Source: Curtobacterium sp. MR_MD2014 (GTDB lineage Bacteria; Actinomycetota; Actinomycetes; Actinomycetales; Microbacteriaceae). Taken from it: a stretch of 64,000 nt of DNA. Made by a program: the position numbers and the translations under genes. Positions 16,401 to 24,522 of the stretch are shown in pieces (within the stretch, counting starts at the first letter, position 1; each line of letters begins with the position of its first letter). The notes below the pieces were generated by a model. That model was not told the origin of the DNA. It ran no database searches and worked only from the letters and a program-made list of their open reading frames with translations. The stretch lies in assembly GCF_000772085.1 (NCBI RefSeq), contig NZ_CP009755.1, positions 2,976,001 through 3,040,000 of the forward strand. The letters run 5' to 3'.

Positions 16401-17267
16401 GACCTGCCACTTCGCGCTCGGGTTGCCGGCGAGCGCGTCGAGCACCGGGTGGGACAGGTCGCCGGTGTCCTCGACCATGCCGCTGGCGACCTCGGCGAAG
16501 GTCGAGACGACCAGGCGCGCGTGCACCGAGAAGCCGGGGATGTGCGCGGTCAGCCCGCGGAGCCGGTCGATGACGGGGTTCGGGGTGAACGAACCGTCCT
16601 GCTGCGCGAGCGCGACGAAGGACTGGGCGTCGAGGATGACGCCGTACTGCTCGTGCAGCGCGTCGGCCAGCCCGGGGTTGAGCACCGGCTCGCCGAGCAG
16701 GCGCACCTCGAAGTCACGGCCGTGCCGACGGATCGCGAGCGGGCGGAGGAGCACCGGGCCGCGGAAGTGCTCGTCGCCGTGCTGCCAGTCGGCCATGCCG
16801 ATGCCGAGCTTCACGGCGTCGATCCCGCGCACGGTCGCGAGCTCGGTGCCCTTCGCCTCGACCTGGGCGGCGGCGACACGCGCGGCGCGCAGGGCGACCT
16901 CGTCGCGGATCAGGCTCGAGAGCAGCGTCGTCTTGCCGGTGATGAACTGCGCGAGTCCGCCGGGGTGCGTGGTGGACAGCTCGATCCGGGCACGCGGGTG
17001 GTCGCTGAAGTGCGTGAGGGGGCTCGTCCCGCCGACACCGGTCAGCTGCGTCCGCCAGGCGTCCCACGTGGGCTCGGCGGCGTTGCCGGCCTGGAGGCGC
17101 GGGTCGCCCAGGCTGATCGCCTGCGGGCTCGTGAGCTGCAGTTCCGGCCGCAGCGTGCGGTCCGGCTCGTCGCTCCGGTCGCCCTCCCGCTGCTCGCGCC
17201 CGTCCTCGGGCGCGTCGGCGCCCTGGACGGGGACGTCGTCATCCGCGTCGTCCGCGCCGTCGGTCAC
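13455..17267 (-). CDS. Very large SF1 helicase-like P-loop protein with degenerate Walker motifs and C-terminal nuclease-like domain
   Basis: About 1270 residues. The architecture matches large actinobacterial DNA2/DUF4011-like helicase proteins: an N-terminal domain (to about 330), a P-loop region, a long alpha-helical insert, the second RecA domain with TRSYRAGGEDLAELVNRRFY and the AMTRARRSMVIVT motif-VI-like segment, and a C-terminal restriction-endonuclease-like domain (about 1190-1270: GVCVTIETDASLVRGS, then LGWHYVRVHAFQ). Oddly, the Walker A loop reads PGTGGTQT, so residue 342 is Gly where Lys is essential, and the Walker B site is ILVDAGA (Asp865, Ala866) where DE is expected. Catalysis of ATP hydrolysis is therefore doubtful. 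The start is uncertain: GTG at 17267, 17282 or 17291. Divergent from the CitE-like gene. Confidence 0.8.
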   Translation of the reverse strand: MTDGADDADDDVPVQGADAPEDGREQREGDRSDEPDRTLRPELQLTSPQAISLGDPRLQAGNAAEPTWDAWRTQLTGVGGTSPLTHFSDHPRARIELSTTHPGGLAQFITGKTTLLSSLIRDEVALRAARVAAAQVEAKGTELATVRGIDAVKLGIGMADWQHGDEHFRGPVLLRPLAIRRHGRDFEVRLLGEPVLNPGLADALHEQYGVILDAQSFVALAQQDGSFTPNPVIDRLRGLTAHIPGFSVHARLVVSTFAEVASGMVEDTGDLSHPVLDALAGNPSAKWQVEQSYHPVEQTPSDERSPETDTLLLDADDEQENVIAQITAGNSIVVKTLPGTGGTQTIVNALGGLVAANKRVLVVSPRRATLRGIAARFAEVQLPGVAVTPGTLRRDVVRGIARNEKAARPNLREVDDALVRLRKVLTDYRGSLTRVDPDFGVSVLDCLVELSRLSLLPVPPSTTARLSKRSVTSMVEGRSRVAETMVSAANLGEFRYGPDDSPWYGAKFGSSDGAQRAHKTAKDLDADGLPTLLRRAHDLVASTHMRQFTTINELGIYLRLLTEIRDTLDRFLPVVFDRSVSELVAATAPRGEGAPMSSTNRRRLKKLAREYVRPGVHVSDLHEALTRVQQQRVLWQRYVAAGVNPEVPTGIGDVQVLFSNVVQDLARLDEPLGRTERDRQLANLPIDELVPTVARLAEESDVLHNLQERTELMQTLRDLQLEPLITDLAHRHVPDTQVPAELELAWWQSALETMLESDRALLGGNTDMLDRVEADFRLVDDAHAAGVSQGLAWQLAENWKVGLVDWPDEATSLKTQLKEGAITSRLLQDSAPHLSRSIAPVWLASPYEVPEIADTMPFDTVILVDAGAVTIAETVGAVRRARQTVVFGDPVTQTPSPFRIAVDPDHRALQVDEGTLDALHADSALAKLSTLLPTLSLTRSYRAGGEDLAELVNRRFYGGRIESLPWAGSFLGHGSIAIDYVSDGKAVPDPESGAVESVDAEVDRVVRLVTEHARTRPTESLMVITASAKHAVRVEQAVLTAAQGHKDLTEFVIGDRAEPFIVATLEQSVAQSRDRVVFSIGYGRTPHGRVLRDFGPLGKPGGERLLAVAMTRARRSMVIVTCFQPSDIEAERMGHGTVALAEILAEVRARTAAEYVPDDSDPLLVDLARRLEMRGIPVALGHRGKLGLVAAHGGVCVTIETDASLVRGSLRESLRLRPEVLRRLGWHYVRVHAFQLFSDPDRVADTVASVLGVDRGATQEISIPPIPARR

Positions 17268-17394
17268 CCTGTCTCGCCACACATCCGACACTGTAGGCGG
17301 AAGCGGGCGGCCTCCCTGGCAATGACCCGACGTTTCCGGCTTTCCGTGCGGGCCCGGTACGGGGTCCGACGGGCCGGTGTGGTAGCAACGTGGC

Positions 17395-18282
17395 ATGGCC
17401 ATCGACGACCGCACCGCCCCGTCCGCCCCCGCACCCTCGTCGGCCCGGCCGGACCGGCGTCGGTCGGTCCCCGCCGAGATCTCCCGGTCGTGGCTCCTCG
17501 TGCCCGGCACCGCCGCCGACCGGTTCGAGCGGGCACAGCGGTCGCGCGCCGACCAGATCATCCTCGACGTCGAGGACGCCGTCGACCCCGCCGCGAAGCC
17601 GGGTGCCCGCACGACCGTGGCCTCGTGGCTCGCGGGCGGCGGTGAGGCCTGGGTCCGGATCAACGACGTCACGACGGACTTCTGGGCGGACGACGTCGAG
17701 GAGCTCCGCGGCCTCCCGGGCCTGCAGGGCGTGATGCTCGCGAAGACCGAGTCCCCCGCGCAGGTCACCGACACGTGGCACCGGCTCGGCGGCCACACCC
17801 CGGTGATCGCCCTGGTCGAGTCGGCGCTCGGCATCGAGGAGGCGACGTCGATCGCGAAGGCACAGGGCGCCTTCCGCCTGGCCTTCGGCTCGGGTGACTA
17901 CCGCCGCGACACCGGCACCTCGGCCGACACGCTCGCCATGGCCTACCCGCGCTCCCGGCTCGTCGTCGCCTCGCGCGTGGGCGACCTGCCGGGTCCGATC
18001 GACGGCCCGACGGTCGGCTCGGCGCACGCGATCCTCCGCGAGCAGTCCCAGGTGGCGGTGTCGCTCGGCCTGACCGGCAAGCTCTGCCTGGACACCGAGC
18101 AGCTGCCGGTCATCAACGAGGTCATCTCCCCCACGCCGACCGACGTCGCCTGGGCGCAGGACTTCCTCGACGACTTCGACGCCCGCGGGCAGGTCATCCG
18201 CGACGGCTCCGACCTGCCGCGACTCGGCCGCGCGCAGAAGATCCAGCGGCTCGCCCGGGCGTTCGGCGTCGAGGCACGGTAG
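17395..18282 (+). CDS. CitE-like HpcH/HpaI aldolase/citrate lyase family protein
   Basis: 295 residues, (beta/alpha)8 Mg-dependent lyase of the citrate-lyase beta-subunit superfamily. Motifs: RSWLLVPGTAADRFERA (CoA-proximal start), IILDVEDAVDP with the metal-binding acidic cluster, Arg in WVRIND, ALVESALGIEEA with the metal Glu, and LAFGSGDY. Members cleave malyl-, methylmalyl- or citramalyl-CoA; no citF or citD neighbours are seen, so it is a stand-alone CitE-like enzyme, not citrate lyase. It starts 127 bp from the divergent helicase-like gene. Confidence 0.82.
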   Translation: MAIDDRTAPSAPAPSSARPDRRRSVPAEISRSWLLVPGTAADRFERAQRSRADQIILDVEDAVDPAAKPGARTTVASWLAGGGEAWVRINDVTTDFWADDVEELRGLPGLQGVMLAKTESPAQVTDTWHRLGGHTPVIALVESALGIEEATSIAKAQGAFRLAFGSGDYRRDTGTSADTLAMAYPRSRLVVASRVGDLPGPIDGPTVGSAHAILREQSQVAVSLGLTGKLCLDTEQLPVINEVISPTPTDVAWAQDFLDDFDARGQVIRDGSDLPRLGRAQKIQRLARAFGVEAR

Positions 18283-18291
18283 ACCGGTCGC

Positions 18292-18783
18292 ATGACCTGG
18301 TCGCACCCGTCCGGCGGTCCGCCGCAGTCCTCACCCTCGGGTCCGTCCCAGTCCGGCCCGGGCAGCACCGAACGCGCCGCGTGGGCGCGTGGCGGCACGA
18401 CGCTGTTCCCCGCGGGCCGGGTCGCCGACCGGGTGTCGACCGTCCTCCTGCTCGCAGCCGGTGCCCTCCTGACGCTCCTCACCCTGGTGGTCGGGATCAT
18501 CGCGGTCGTCTCGGCCACCGCGGGCTGCGACGCGGCCACGGGGTGCTCGCCGGGCCGCTTCCTCGGCGGCGCCGCGATCGCGGTCGGCGGGTCCTTCGTC
18601 ATCGGGGTCGCGACGGTCGTGCTCGCGGTCGGCGCCTGGGTGCGTCGTCGTTCGTCGTGGTGGATCGCCGCGCTCGGGTTCGTCCTGGCGATCGTGGTCG
18701 TCACCGGGGGCGGGGTCGTGTTCGCGCAGGCGACCGACCCGGCGACGGGGGCCGGCCAGGTGACCGCACTGCAGCTCCCCTAG
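18292..18783 (+). CDS. Small membrane protein
   Basis: 163 residues, unrecognised. A Ser/Pro/Gly-rich cytosolic N-terminus (about 40 residues) is followed by three hydrophobic helices: about 50-75, 93-115 and 124-146. Two Cys (CDAATGC) lie in the loop between helices 1 and 2, probably external, and could form a disulphide. The ATG is only 9 bp after the CitE-like stop, suggesting cotranscription, though a functional link is not evident. Confidence 0.65.
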   Translation: MTWSHPSGGPPQSSPSGPSQSGPGSTERAAWARGGTTLFPAGRVADRVSTVLLLAAGALLTLLTLVVGIIAVVSATAGCDAATGCSPGRFLGGAAIAVGGSFVIGVATVVLAVGAWVRRRSSWWIAALGFVLAIVVVTGGGVVFAQATDPATGAGQVTALQLP

Positions 18784-18791
18784 CGCGGCGT

Positions 18792-18843
18792 CCGCCGGAC
18801 GGGAGGCGCGTGGCGGGGCCGCCACGGGCCTCCCGTCCGGCGG
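18792..18843. terminator. GACGGGAGGC-family palindrome (copy 1)
   Basis: CCGCCGGACGGGAGGC pairs exactly with GCCTCCCGTCCGGCGG, with an inner TGGCGG/CCGCCA stem. It begins 9 bp after the stop of the preceding plus-strand gene. Member of the dispersed palindrome family described in the findings. Confidence 0.8.
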
Positions 18844-18909
18844 TCCCGTCGGCCTGTCCCGTCCGCGCACGCTGGGCGTCGCCCCGGTCGACCGGCGCAA
18901 GCTGGGCGC

Positions 18910-19785
18910 ATGAAGCAACGAGTCATCGGAGACGTGTCGGTCAGCGCGATCGGACTGGGCGGGATGCCCATGTCGATCGAGGGGCGGCCCGACGAGCGAC
19001 AGGCGATCGCGACCATCCACGCCGCCCTCGAGGCGGGCGTCACCCTCATCGACACCGCGGACGCCTACCACCAGGCGGCCAAGGACGAGGTCGGGCACAA
19101 CGAGGAGCTCATCGCGAAGGCGATCCGCGAGTTCCACGGCGACACCGACGCGGTGCTCGTCGCCACGAAGGGCGGCCACCTGCGGCCGGAACCGGGCGCG
19201 TGGGCGCAGGACGGCCGACCGGAGTACCTCAAGGAGGCCGCGAAGGCCTCGGCGAAGCGCCTCGGTGTCGACGCCGTCGGCCTGTACCAGTTCCACCGGC
19301 CGGACCCGTCGGTGCCCTACGCGGACTCGATCGGGGCACTCGCGGAGCTCCTCGACGAGGGCGTCATCCGCATGGCGGGCATCTCGAACGCCGACCCCGA
19401 CCAGATCCGTGAGGCGAACGAGGTCCTGGGCGGCCGCCTCGTCTCGGTGCAGAACCAGTTCTCACCGGCGTTCCGGTCGAGCGAGCCGGAGCTCGAGCTG
19501 TGCGACGAGCTCGGCATCGCGTTCCTGCCGTGGAGCCCCCTCGGCGGTATCGCGAAGGCCGCCGACCTGGGGACCGCGTACGAGGACTTCGCCGTCATCG
19601 CCCGCGAGCGCGACGTGTCGCCGCAGGTCGTGGCGCTGGCGTGGGAGCTGCAGAAGAGCGACGTGGTGATCCCGATCCCGGGTGCGTCGCGGCCGCAGTC
19701 GATCCTGGACTCGGTCGTCGCGGCGACGGTGAAGCTCCGCGACGAGGACGTCGCCCGGCTCGACGCTGCTCGACCGGCGGCCTGA
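18910..19785 (+). CDS. Aldo/keto reductase
   Basis: 291-residue NADPH-dependent reductase of the AKR superfamily, TIM barrel. The catalytic tetrad is visible as Asp48 and Tyr53 in IDTADAY, Lys in VATKGG and His in LYQFHRPD. The cofactor-binding end shows PIPGASRPQSILDSV, and SNADPDQI follows the barrel strand. The substrate is unknown; the family covers sugars, ketones and aldehydes. Flanked by a palindrome on the 5' side and a 48-bp perfect palindrome on the 3' side, so it appears to be a single-gene unit. Confidence 0.9.
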   Translation: MKQRVIGDVSVSAIGLGGMPMSIEGRPDERQAIATIHAALEAGVTLIDTADAYHQAAKDEVGHNEELIAKAIREFHGDTDAVLVATKGGHLRPEPGAWAQDGRPEYLKEAAKASAKRLGVDAVGLYQFHRPDPSVPYADSIGALAELLDEGVIRMAGISNADPDQIREANEVLGGRLVSVQNQFSPAFRSSEPELELCDELGIAFLPWSPLGGIAKAADLGTAYEDFAVIARERDVSPQVVALAWELQKSDVVIPIPGASRPQSILDSVVAATVKLRDEDVARLDAARPAA

Positions 19786-19800
19786 CGGGCCGGAGCACCC

Positions 19801-19848
19801 GCACGACGACGCCCCGTCCACCGATCGGTGGACGGGGCGTCGTCGTGC
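19801..19848. terminator. 48-bp perfect palindrome, bidirectional terminator
   Basis: The 24-nt arms 19801-19824 and 19825-19848 are exact reverse complements with no loop. It lies between the convergent aldo/keto reductase (stop 19785) and lipoprotein gene (stop 19857). Confidence 0.85.
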
Positions 19849-19856
19849 TGCGGCGG

Positions 19857-20354
19857 TCAGGACGAGCAGGCCTGCTGAAAGTCGGTCCCCGCGTCCTGGA
19901 CCTTCTGCGTGGTGTCCGAGAACGCCGACAGGTCCGCCGACTGCGGGTCCGCCGTGATCGCCTTGATCTGCGTCAGCATGTCGGTGTACGCCGACCGGAA
20001 CGCCTCGGCCTTCGGCTTGACGTCGGCGTTCTGCACCGCGTCGACGCCGTCGGACAGCGACTGGTCGAACTCCTCGAGCTTCGCGACGGCTGCCTGTGGG
20101 TCCGACTGCAGCTCGGTGACCTGCGACTGCAGGCCCTTCGCGGCGTCCTCGACCTTCGACTGGAACGCGTTGCACGCCTCGGCCTTGCTCTGGGAAGCGG
20201 CCTGCGGCGCCGCGGAGCTCGGGGCCGAGGAGGCTGCCGAGGACGACGAACCGGAGCCCTCGGCGCCGCCGTTCCCGGAGCCCCCGTTCGAGCAGCCGGC
20301 GAGCAGTGCGACGGCGAGTGCCGCGGTCGCGACGGCGATGGTCTTCCTGGACAT
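19857..20354 (-). CDS. Small secreted lipoprotein
   Basis: 165 residues. A type II signal peptide (MSRKT, Ala/Val/Leu-rich core, lipobox LLAGC with the lipidated Cys near residue 21) is followed by a Gly/Ser-rich linker and a helical domain (about 55-165) with one more Cys pair position (EACNAF and the terminal QQACSS), which could form a disulphide. Function unknown. ATG 20354 has a GGGGGG box 6 bp upstream. It is divergent from the quinone-oxidoreductase-like gene. Confidence 0.8.
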   Translation of the reverse strand: MSRKTIAVATAALAVALLAGCSNGGSGNGGAEGSGSSSSAASSAPSSAAPQAASQSKAEACNAFQSKVEDAAKGLQSQVTELQSDPQAAVAKLEEFDQSLSDGVDAVQNADVKPKAEAFRSAYTDMLTQIKAITADPQSADLSAFSDTTQKVQDAGTDFQQACSS

Positions 20355-20485
20355 GGACGTCCCCCCTGGTCGTGCCCGCGCGACGGAGCGGCGCGGATCG
20401 GCACCGACGGTACACGGCGTCCGTCGGGCCTGCCGTGCCACGAGCCGTGCCGGTCTGCCCTGCCGCGGGGCGTACGGTCGAGGGC

Positions 20486-21451
20486 ATGCAGGCGATCACG
20501 GCACACGACGGCGGACTCCGACTCGACGAGCACCCGGACCCGGTCGCCGGGCCGGGCGAGGTCCTCGTCGAGGTGGCAGCGGCCGGGGTCAACAACGCCG
20601 ACCTGCAGCAGGTCGCGGGCAACTACCCGCCGCCGCCCGGCGCGTCCGATGTGCTGGGCCTCGAGGTCTCCGGGACGGTCCGCGCGCTCGGCGACGGCGT
20701 GGACGGGTTCGCGGTCGGTGACCGGGTGTGCGCGCTGCTGTCGGGTGGCGGCTACGCGACCCTCGTGGCCGTGCCCGCGGCCCAGGTGCTGCCGGTGCCC
20801 GACGGCGTGGACCTGGTCGAGGCCGCGGGACTGCCCGAGGCCGCGTGCACGGTGTACTCGAACGTGGGGATGATCGCGGGGCTCCGGCCCGGGCAGACCC
20901 TGCTGGTGCACGGCGGCACGGGCGGCATGGGATCGCACGCGGTCGTGTGGGCGAAGGCGCTCGGTGCCCGGGTGATCGCGACGAGCGGCGGGGAGCGGAA
21001 GGTGCGTGCTTCGAGGGAGCTCGGCGCCGATCTCGTGGTGGACCACCGCACCGAGGACTTCGTCGAGCGCGCCCGCGACTTCACCGACGGCCGCGGGGTC
21101 GACGTCGTGCTGGACGTCGTCGGGGCGGACTACCTCGCGAAGCACCTCGACGTGCTCGCCCCGAACGGGCACATCGCCGTGATCGCGGCGGGCAGCGGGC
21201 AGAAGGGCGAGCTCGACTTCGGCGCGATGATGCGGAAGCGTGCGACCATCAGCGCGACGACGCTCCGAGCCCGGCCGCTCGACGAGAAGGCCGCCATCGT
21301 CGCCGCCGTCCGCGAGCACGTCTGGCCGCTCGTCGCCGACGGCAGCGTCCGACCGATCGTCGACTCGGTGGTCCCGCTCGCCGAGGCAGCGGAGGCACAC
21401 CGCCGGGTCCGCGACGGCGAGGTCATCGGCAAGGTGCTGCTCGCCGTGTGA
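20486..21451 (+). CDS. Zinc-free MDR oxidoreductase (NADPH:quinone reductase-like)
   Basis: 321-residue medium-chain dehydrogenase/reductase. The N-terminal GroES-like domain includes GVNNADLQQVAGNYPPPPG and GLEVSGTV; the Rossmann domain carries VHGGTGGMGSHAVVWAK (about residues 143-159), matching the quinone oxidoreductase NADPH loop. Zinc-binding Cys/His residues of alcohol dehydrogenases are absent. Likely reduces quinones or enones. ATG 20486 begins after the AGGGC box; the longer open frame overlaps the lipoprotein's control region. It converges on the ABC transporter with only 6 bp between stops. Confidence 0.88.
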   Translation: MQAITAHDGGLRLDEHPDPVAGPGEVLVEVAAAGVNNADLQQVAGNYPPPPGASDVLGLEVSGTVRALGDGVDGFAVGDRVCALLSGGGYATLVAVPAAQVLPVPDGVDLVEAAGLPEAACTVYSNVGMIAGLRPGQTLLVHGGTGGMGSHAVVWAKALGARVIATSGGERKVRASRELGADLVVDHRTEDFVERARDFTDGRGVDVVLDVVGADYLAKHLDVLAPNGHIAVIAAGSGQKGELDFGAMMRKRATISATTLRARPLDEKAAIVAAVREHVWPLVADGSVRPIVDSVVPLAEAAEAHRRVRDGEVIGKVLLAV

Positions 21452-21457
21452 CCCGCG

Positions 21458-22198
21458 TCAGGCGTGGACGCGGGACAGGAACTCGACGAGCGCCGGGTGC
21501 TGCGGCCGGTCGAGCACGTCGGCCGGCGCGCCCTGCTCGACCACCTCGCCCTGGTGCAGGAACACGATGCGGTCGGCGACGTTCCGGGCGAAGGACATCT
21601 CGTGGGTGGTCATCAGGATCGTGGCGCCCTGCTCCTTGAGCTCGCGGACGAGGTCGAGCACCTCGCCGACGAGCTGCGGGTCGAGGGCGCTCGTCACCTC
21701 GTCGAGCAGGAGCAGCTCCGGCGACGTCGCGATCGCCCGCACCACGGCGACGCGCTGCTGCTGCCCGCCGGAGAGCCGGTCCGGGTACGCCCCGGCGAAG
21801 TCGCCCAGTCCGATCCGGTCGAGCAGTCGGCGGGCGGTCGCCTCCGCCTCGGCCCGGGCGATGCCGTGCACCCGACGGGACGCGAGCGTGACGTTGTCGA
21901 GCACCCGCATGTGCGGGAACAGGTTGAACTGCTGGAAGACCACGCCGATCCGGGCGCGGGTGGCGTCGACGTCGGTGCGGGGGTCGGCGATGTCCGTCCC
22001 CTGGAGCAGGATCTCGCCGTCGTCGATGCCCTCGAGCAGGTTCACCGTCTTCAGCAGTGTCGACTTGCCGGAACCGGACGCCCCGATGACGCAGATGACC
22101 TCGTGGCGGTGCACGGTCAGGTCGATCCCCCGCAGGACCTCGTGCTCGCCGAACGTCTTGCGCAGTCCGCGCAGTTCCAGGACCACCGACTCGCTCAC
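21458..22198 (-). CDS. Polar amino-acid ABC transporter, ATP-binding subunit
   Basis: 246-residue GlnQ/HisP-type ATPase that drives import. All motifs are intact: Walker A GASGSGKST (about residues 36-44), Q-loop VVFQQFNLFPHM, signature LSGGQQQRVA, Walker B LLLLDEVTSALDP and switch His in TTHEMSFA. GTG 22198 overlaps the permease stop by 4 bp (GTGA), so the subunits are translationally coupled. Confidence 0.95.
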   Translation of the reverse strand: MSESVVLELRGLRKTFGEHEVLRGIDLTVHRHEVICVIGASGSGKSTLLKTVNLLEGIDDGEILLQGTDIADPRTDVDATRARIGVVFQQFNLFPHMRVLDNVTLASRRVHGIARAEAEATARRLLDRIGLGDFAGAYPDRLSGGQQQRVAVVRAIATSPELLLLDEVTSALDPQLVGEVLDLVRELKEQGATILMTTHEMSFARNVADRIVFLHQGEVVEQGAPADVLDRPQHPALVEFLSRVHA

Positions 22199-23073
22199 AC
22201 GGTCCCCCCGATCTGCTCGCGACGCTGCTGCCGTCGAGCGATGGCATCCGTCACCCGGATGAGCGGGAGGCTGATCACGACGAACAGCAGCCCCGCGACG
22301 AGGTACGGCGTGAAGTTGTAGGTCTCGGCCTGTGCGATCTGAGCGCTCCGCACCGCGTCGACGGCGCCGAGGATCGACACCAGGCCGACGTCCTTCTGCA
22401 TCGAGACGAAGTCGTTCATGAGCGCCGGGGTGACCTTGCGGATCGCCTGGGGCAGCACGACCAGCCGCAGCGTCCCGGCATGGGACAGGCCGAGCGACCG
22501 GGCGGCGAGGCGCTGGGACGGGTGCACGGCCTCCATGCCGGCGCGGAGCACCTCGGCGACGTAGGACGAGTACGTGAGCACGATCGCGATGGTGCCCCAG
22601 ACCTCCGGGGGTTGCCGCGGGAAGATGCCGAGCCCCGGGATGCCGAAGCCGACCAGGTAGAGCACGATGATGAGCGGCAGACCCCGGAACAGGTCGGTGT
22701 AGGCGGTGGCGAGCATCCGCAGCGGGAAGAACACCGGGTTCCGCAGCCCCCGCACGACGGCGAGCAGGGTCCCGAGCACGGCGACGCCGATCGCGCTGAA
22801 GAACAGGATCCGGATGTTCAGCCACAGCCCGAGCAGGACGGCCGGGAAGGTGTCGATCGCCGTCTGCGGATCGAAGAACGACTGCTGCACCGCGGCCCAG
22901 CCGGGCGTGTTCACGACGCCGAGCCAGACGACCGCGATCACGACGAGCGTCGAGACGACCGACACGACGACCGAGCGGCGGCCGCGCTGCCGACGGTAGA
23001 GCCGTCGTTCGAGCTCGACCTGGCTCGGCGCTGGAGCGGTCACCGGGGTGCCGGCACCTGCTGGGGCGGTCAC
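22195..23073 (-). CDS. Polar amino-acid ABC transporter, permease
   Basis: 292-residue inner-membrane permease of the His/Glu/Gln/Arg family. A basic N-terminus (RRLYRRQRGRR) precedes the first helix (about 33-50); the core permease domain has TDLFRGLPLIIVLYLV and the EAA loop near EAVHPSQRLAARSLGLSHAG, the site contacting the ATPase. The start is ambiguous: GTG at 23073, or GTG at 23043, which would remove 10 residues. It lies 4 bp after the binding-protein stop. Confidence 0.93.
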   Translation of the reverse strand: MTAPAGAGTPVTAPAPSQVELERRLYRRQRGRRSVVVSVVSTLVVIAVVWLGVVNTPGWAAVQQSFFDPQTAIDTFPAVLLGLWLNIRILFFSAIGVAVLGTLLAVVRGLRNPVFFPLRMLATAYTDLFRGLPLIIVLYLVGFGIPGLGIFPRQPPEVWGTIAIVLTYSSYVAEVLRAGMEAVHPSQRLAARSLGLSHAGTLRLVVLPQAIRKVTPALMNDFVSMQKDVGLVSILGAVDAVRSAQIAQAETYNFTPYLVAGLLFVVISLPLIRVTDAIARRQQRREQIGGTV

Positions 23074-23077
23074 CGGG

Positions 23078-23902
23078 CTACTTCAGGACGGGGGTGTTCG
23101 TCTCCGAGGAGAGCCACTTCGTCTGCAGGTCGGCGAGCGTGCCGTCGCTCTCCAGGGCCTCGAGGGCCTTGTCGACCTTGCTCGTCAGCGCGGAGCCCTT
23201 CGGCAGCACGAAGCCGAACTGGTCGCCGGAGCCGTCCTCGGGGAACTGCGCCGAGACCGTGCCGTCGTCGAGCTGCGCGGCGGCCATGTAGAACGCCGTC
23301 GGCAGGTCGGTCACGATCGCGTCGATCTGCCCCGACTTCAGCGCCAGCACGGCGTCGTCGTTCGAGTTGAACACCTGCGGAGTGACGCCGAGCACGTCCT
23401 TCACGGAGCTGATGCTCGTGGAGCCCGAGGCGACACCGATCGTGTCGCCCTTCAGTGCGGCGACGGTGGTGTCCTTCGCGGCCTTCGACCCCGACGTCGT
23501 CACGACGGCCTGCGTGGTCGTGTAGTACGGCGTGGACATGTCGACGGCCTTCTTGCGCTTCGCGTCGATCGAGAACTGCTGGACGTTGAGGTCCCAGTCC
23601 TTCGGGCCGGGGGCGATGGCGCTGTCGAAGGTGCTGCGCTTCCAGACGACGTCGCCTTTCGCGTAGCCCATCTCCTTCGCGACCGCGTAGGCCACGGCGG
23701 ACTCGAAGCCCTTGCCGGACTGCGGGTCGTCGTCCTCCACCCAGGGCGAGTAGGCCGGCTGGCCGGTCGCGATCGTGAGCTTGCCGTCCGTGACGGTGCC
23801 GTCGCTCCCGGCGCTGCTCCCACCGGCGGAGCAGGCGGCGAGCGCGAGGGCGGCGACCGTGGCGGTGGCGACGGCAAGGGACAGACGGCGGGTGCGGGTC
23901 AC
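23078..23902 (-). CDS. Polar amino-acid ABC transporter, solute-binding lipoprotein
   Basis: 274 residues, first gene of the three-gene transporter operon. A signal peptide with lipobox LAACS anchors it outside. The SBP family 3 fold is clear: GQPAYSPWVEDDDPQSGKGFESAVAYAVAKEMG, DWDLNVQQFSIDAKRKKAVDMSTPYY, IGVASGSTS, IDAIVTDLPTAFYM. The ligand is probably a polar amino acid; the missing canonical Arg in the binding helix leaves identity open. GTG 23902 is preceded by GAAGG 8 bp upstream; the much longer open frame upstream runs through the cupin gene in another phase. Confidence 0.92.
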   Translation of the reverse strand: MTRTRRLSLAVATATVAALALAACSAGGSSAGSDGTVTDGKLTIATGQPAYSPWVEDDDPQSGKGFESAVAYAVAKEMGYAKGDVVWKRSTFDSAIAPGPKDWDLNVQQFSIDAKRKKAVDMSTPYYTTTQAVVTTSGSKAAKDTTVAALKGDTIGVASGSTSISSVKDVLGVTPQVFNSNDDAVLALKSGQIDAIVTDLPTAFYMAAAQLDDGTVSAQFPEDGSGDQFGFVLPKGSALTSKVDKALEALESDGTLADLQTKWLSSETNTPVLK

Positions 23903-23997
23903 GGGAGGGCCTTCGTCAGCGGGACAGAGCGGGGTGGAGCGGGCAGGAGGCAGTGTACCGGCGCGTGGGATACCACCGCGACGCGGATGACCGTCGA

Positions 23998-24522
23998 CTA
24001 CGCGGTCGCGGCGTCGCCGTCGGTGTCGCCCGCCATCGTGAAGTCGTCGAACGAGAACCCGGGCGACACCATGCAGCTGAGGAGCACCTCGCCGTCGCCG
24101 GGCAGGGTGCGCTGCCAGACCCCACCGCGCACGAAGGCCTGGGCGTCGTGCAGCCGGTGCCGGCCGGCGTCCGGGCCGAGGGTGATCCGGTCCCCGGGCT
24201 CGGGCCGGTCGCCGGAGCCGCCGAGCTCGAGCACGACGGTGTCCGGCCCGTGCCACATCCAGATCTCGTCGCTCGTGACACGGTGCCAGGCGGAGGCCTC
24301 GCCCGGGGGCAGCAGGAAGTGGATGAGGGTCGCGGCGGGACGCTCGCCGGCCGGGGTCTCGACGGTCGAGGGCGAGGTCCACGTGCGCACGTACCAACCG
24401 CCCTCCGGGTGCGGCTCCATGCCGAGGGCGGCCGCGCGCTGCGGGACGTCGAGCCACTCGATCAGCTCGCCGCCGACGGTGCGGCGGGCGACCATGCCGG
24501 GGCGGGGTGCGGTGTCGGTCAT
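23998..24522 (-). CDS. DUF985/cupin_5 protein
   Basis: 174 residues, single cupin domain. Motifs typical of DUF985: EPHPEGGWYVRTW, IHFLLPPGEASAWHRV and DEIWMWHGPD, with His residues that can bind a metal, and LLSCMVSPGFSFDDF at the end. Some homologues are described as sugar- or nucleotide-binding, but function is not settled. ATG 24522 overlaps the amidohydrolase stop (ATGA) and has AGGAGG upstream, making it the third gene of a tightly coupled operon. Confidence 0.87.
   Translation of the reverse strand: MTDTAPRPGMVARRTVGGELIEWLDVPQRAAALGMEPHPEGGWYVRTWTSPSTVETPAGERPAATLIHFLLPPGEASAWHRVTSDEIWMWHGPDTVVLELGGSGDRPEPGDRITLGPDAGRHRLHDAQAFVRGGVWQRTLPGDGEVLLSCMVSPGFSFDDFTMAGDTDGDAATA

Noticed and set aside
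13206..17645. 1479-codon plus-strand frame opposite the helicase-like gene
   Set aside because: Translation is Arg/Gly/Asp-rich without any recognisable domain, and third-position G+C favours the minus strand gene.
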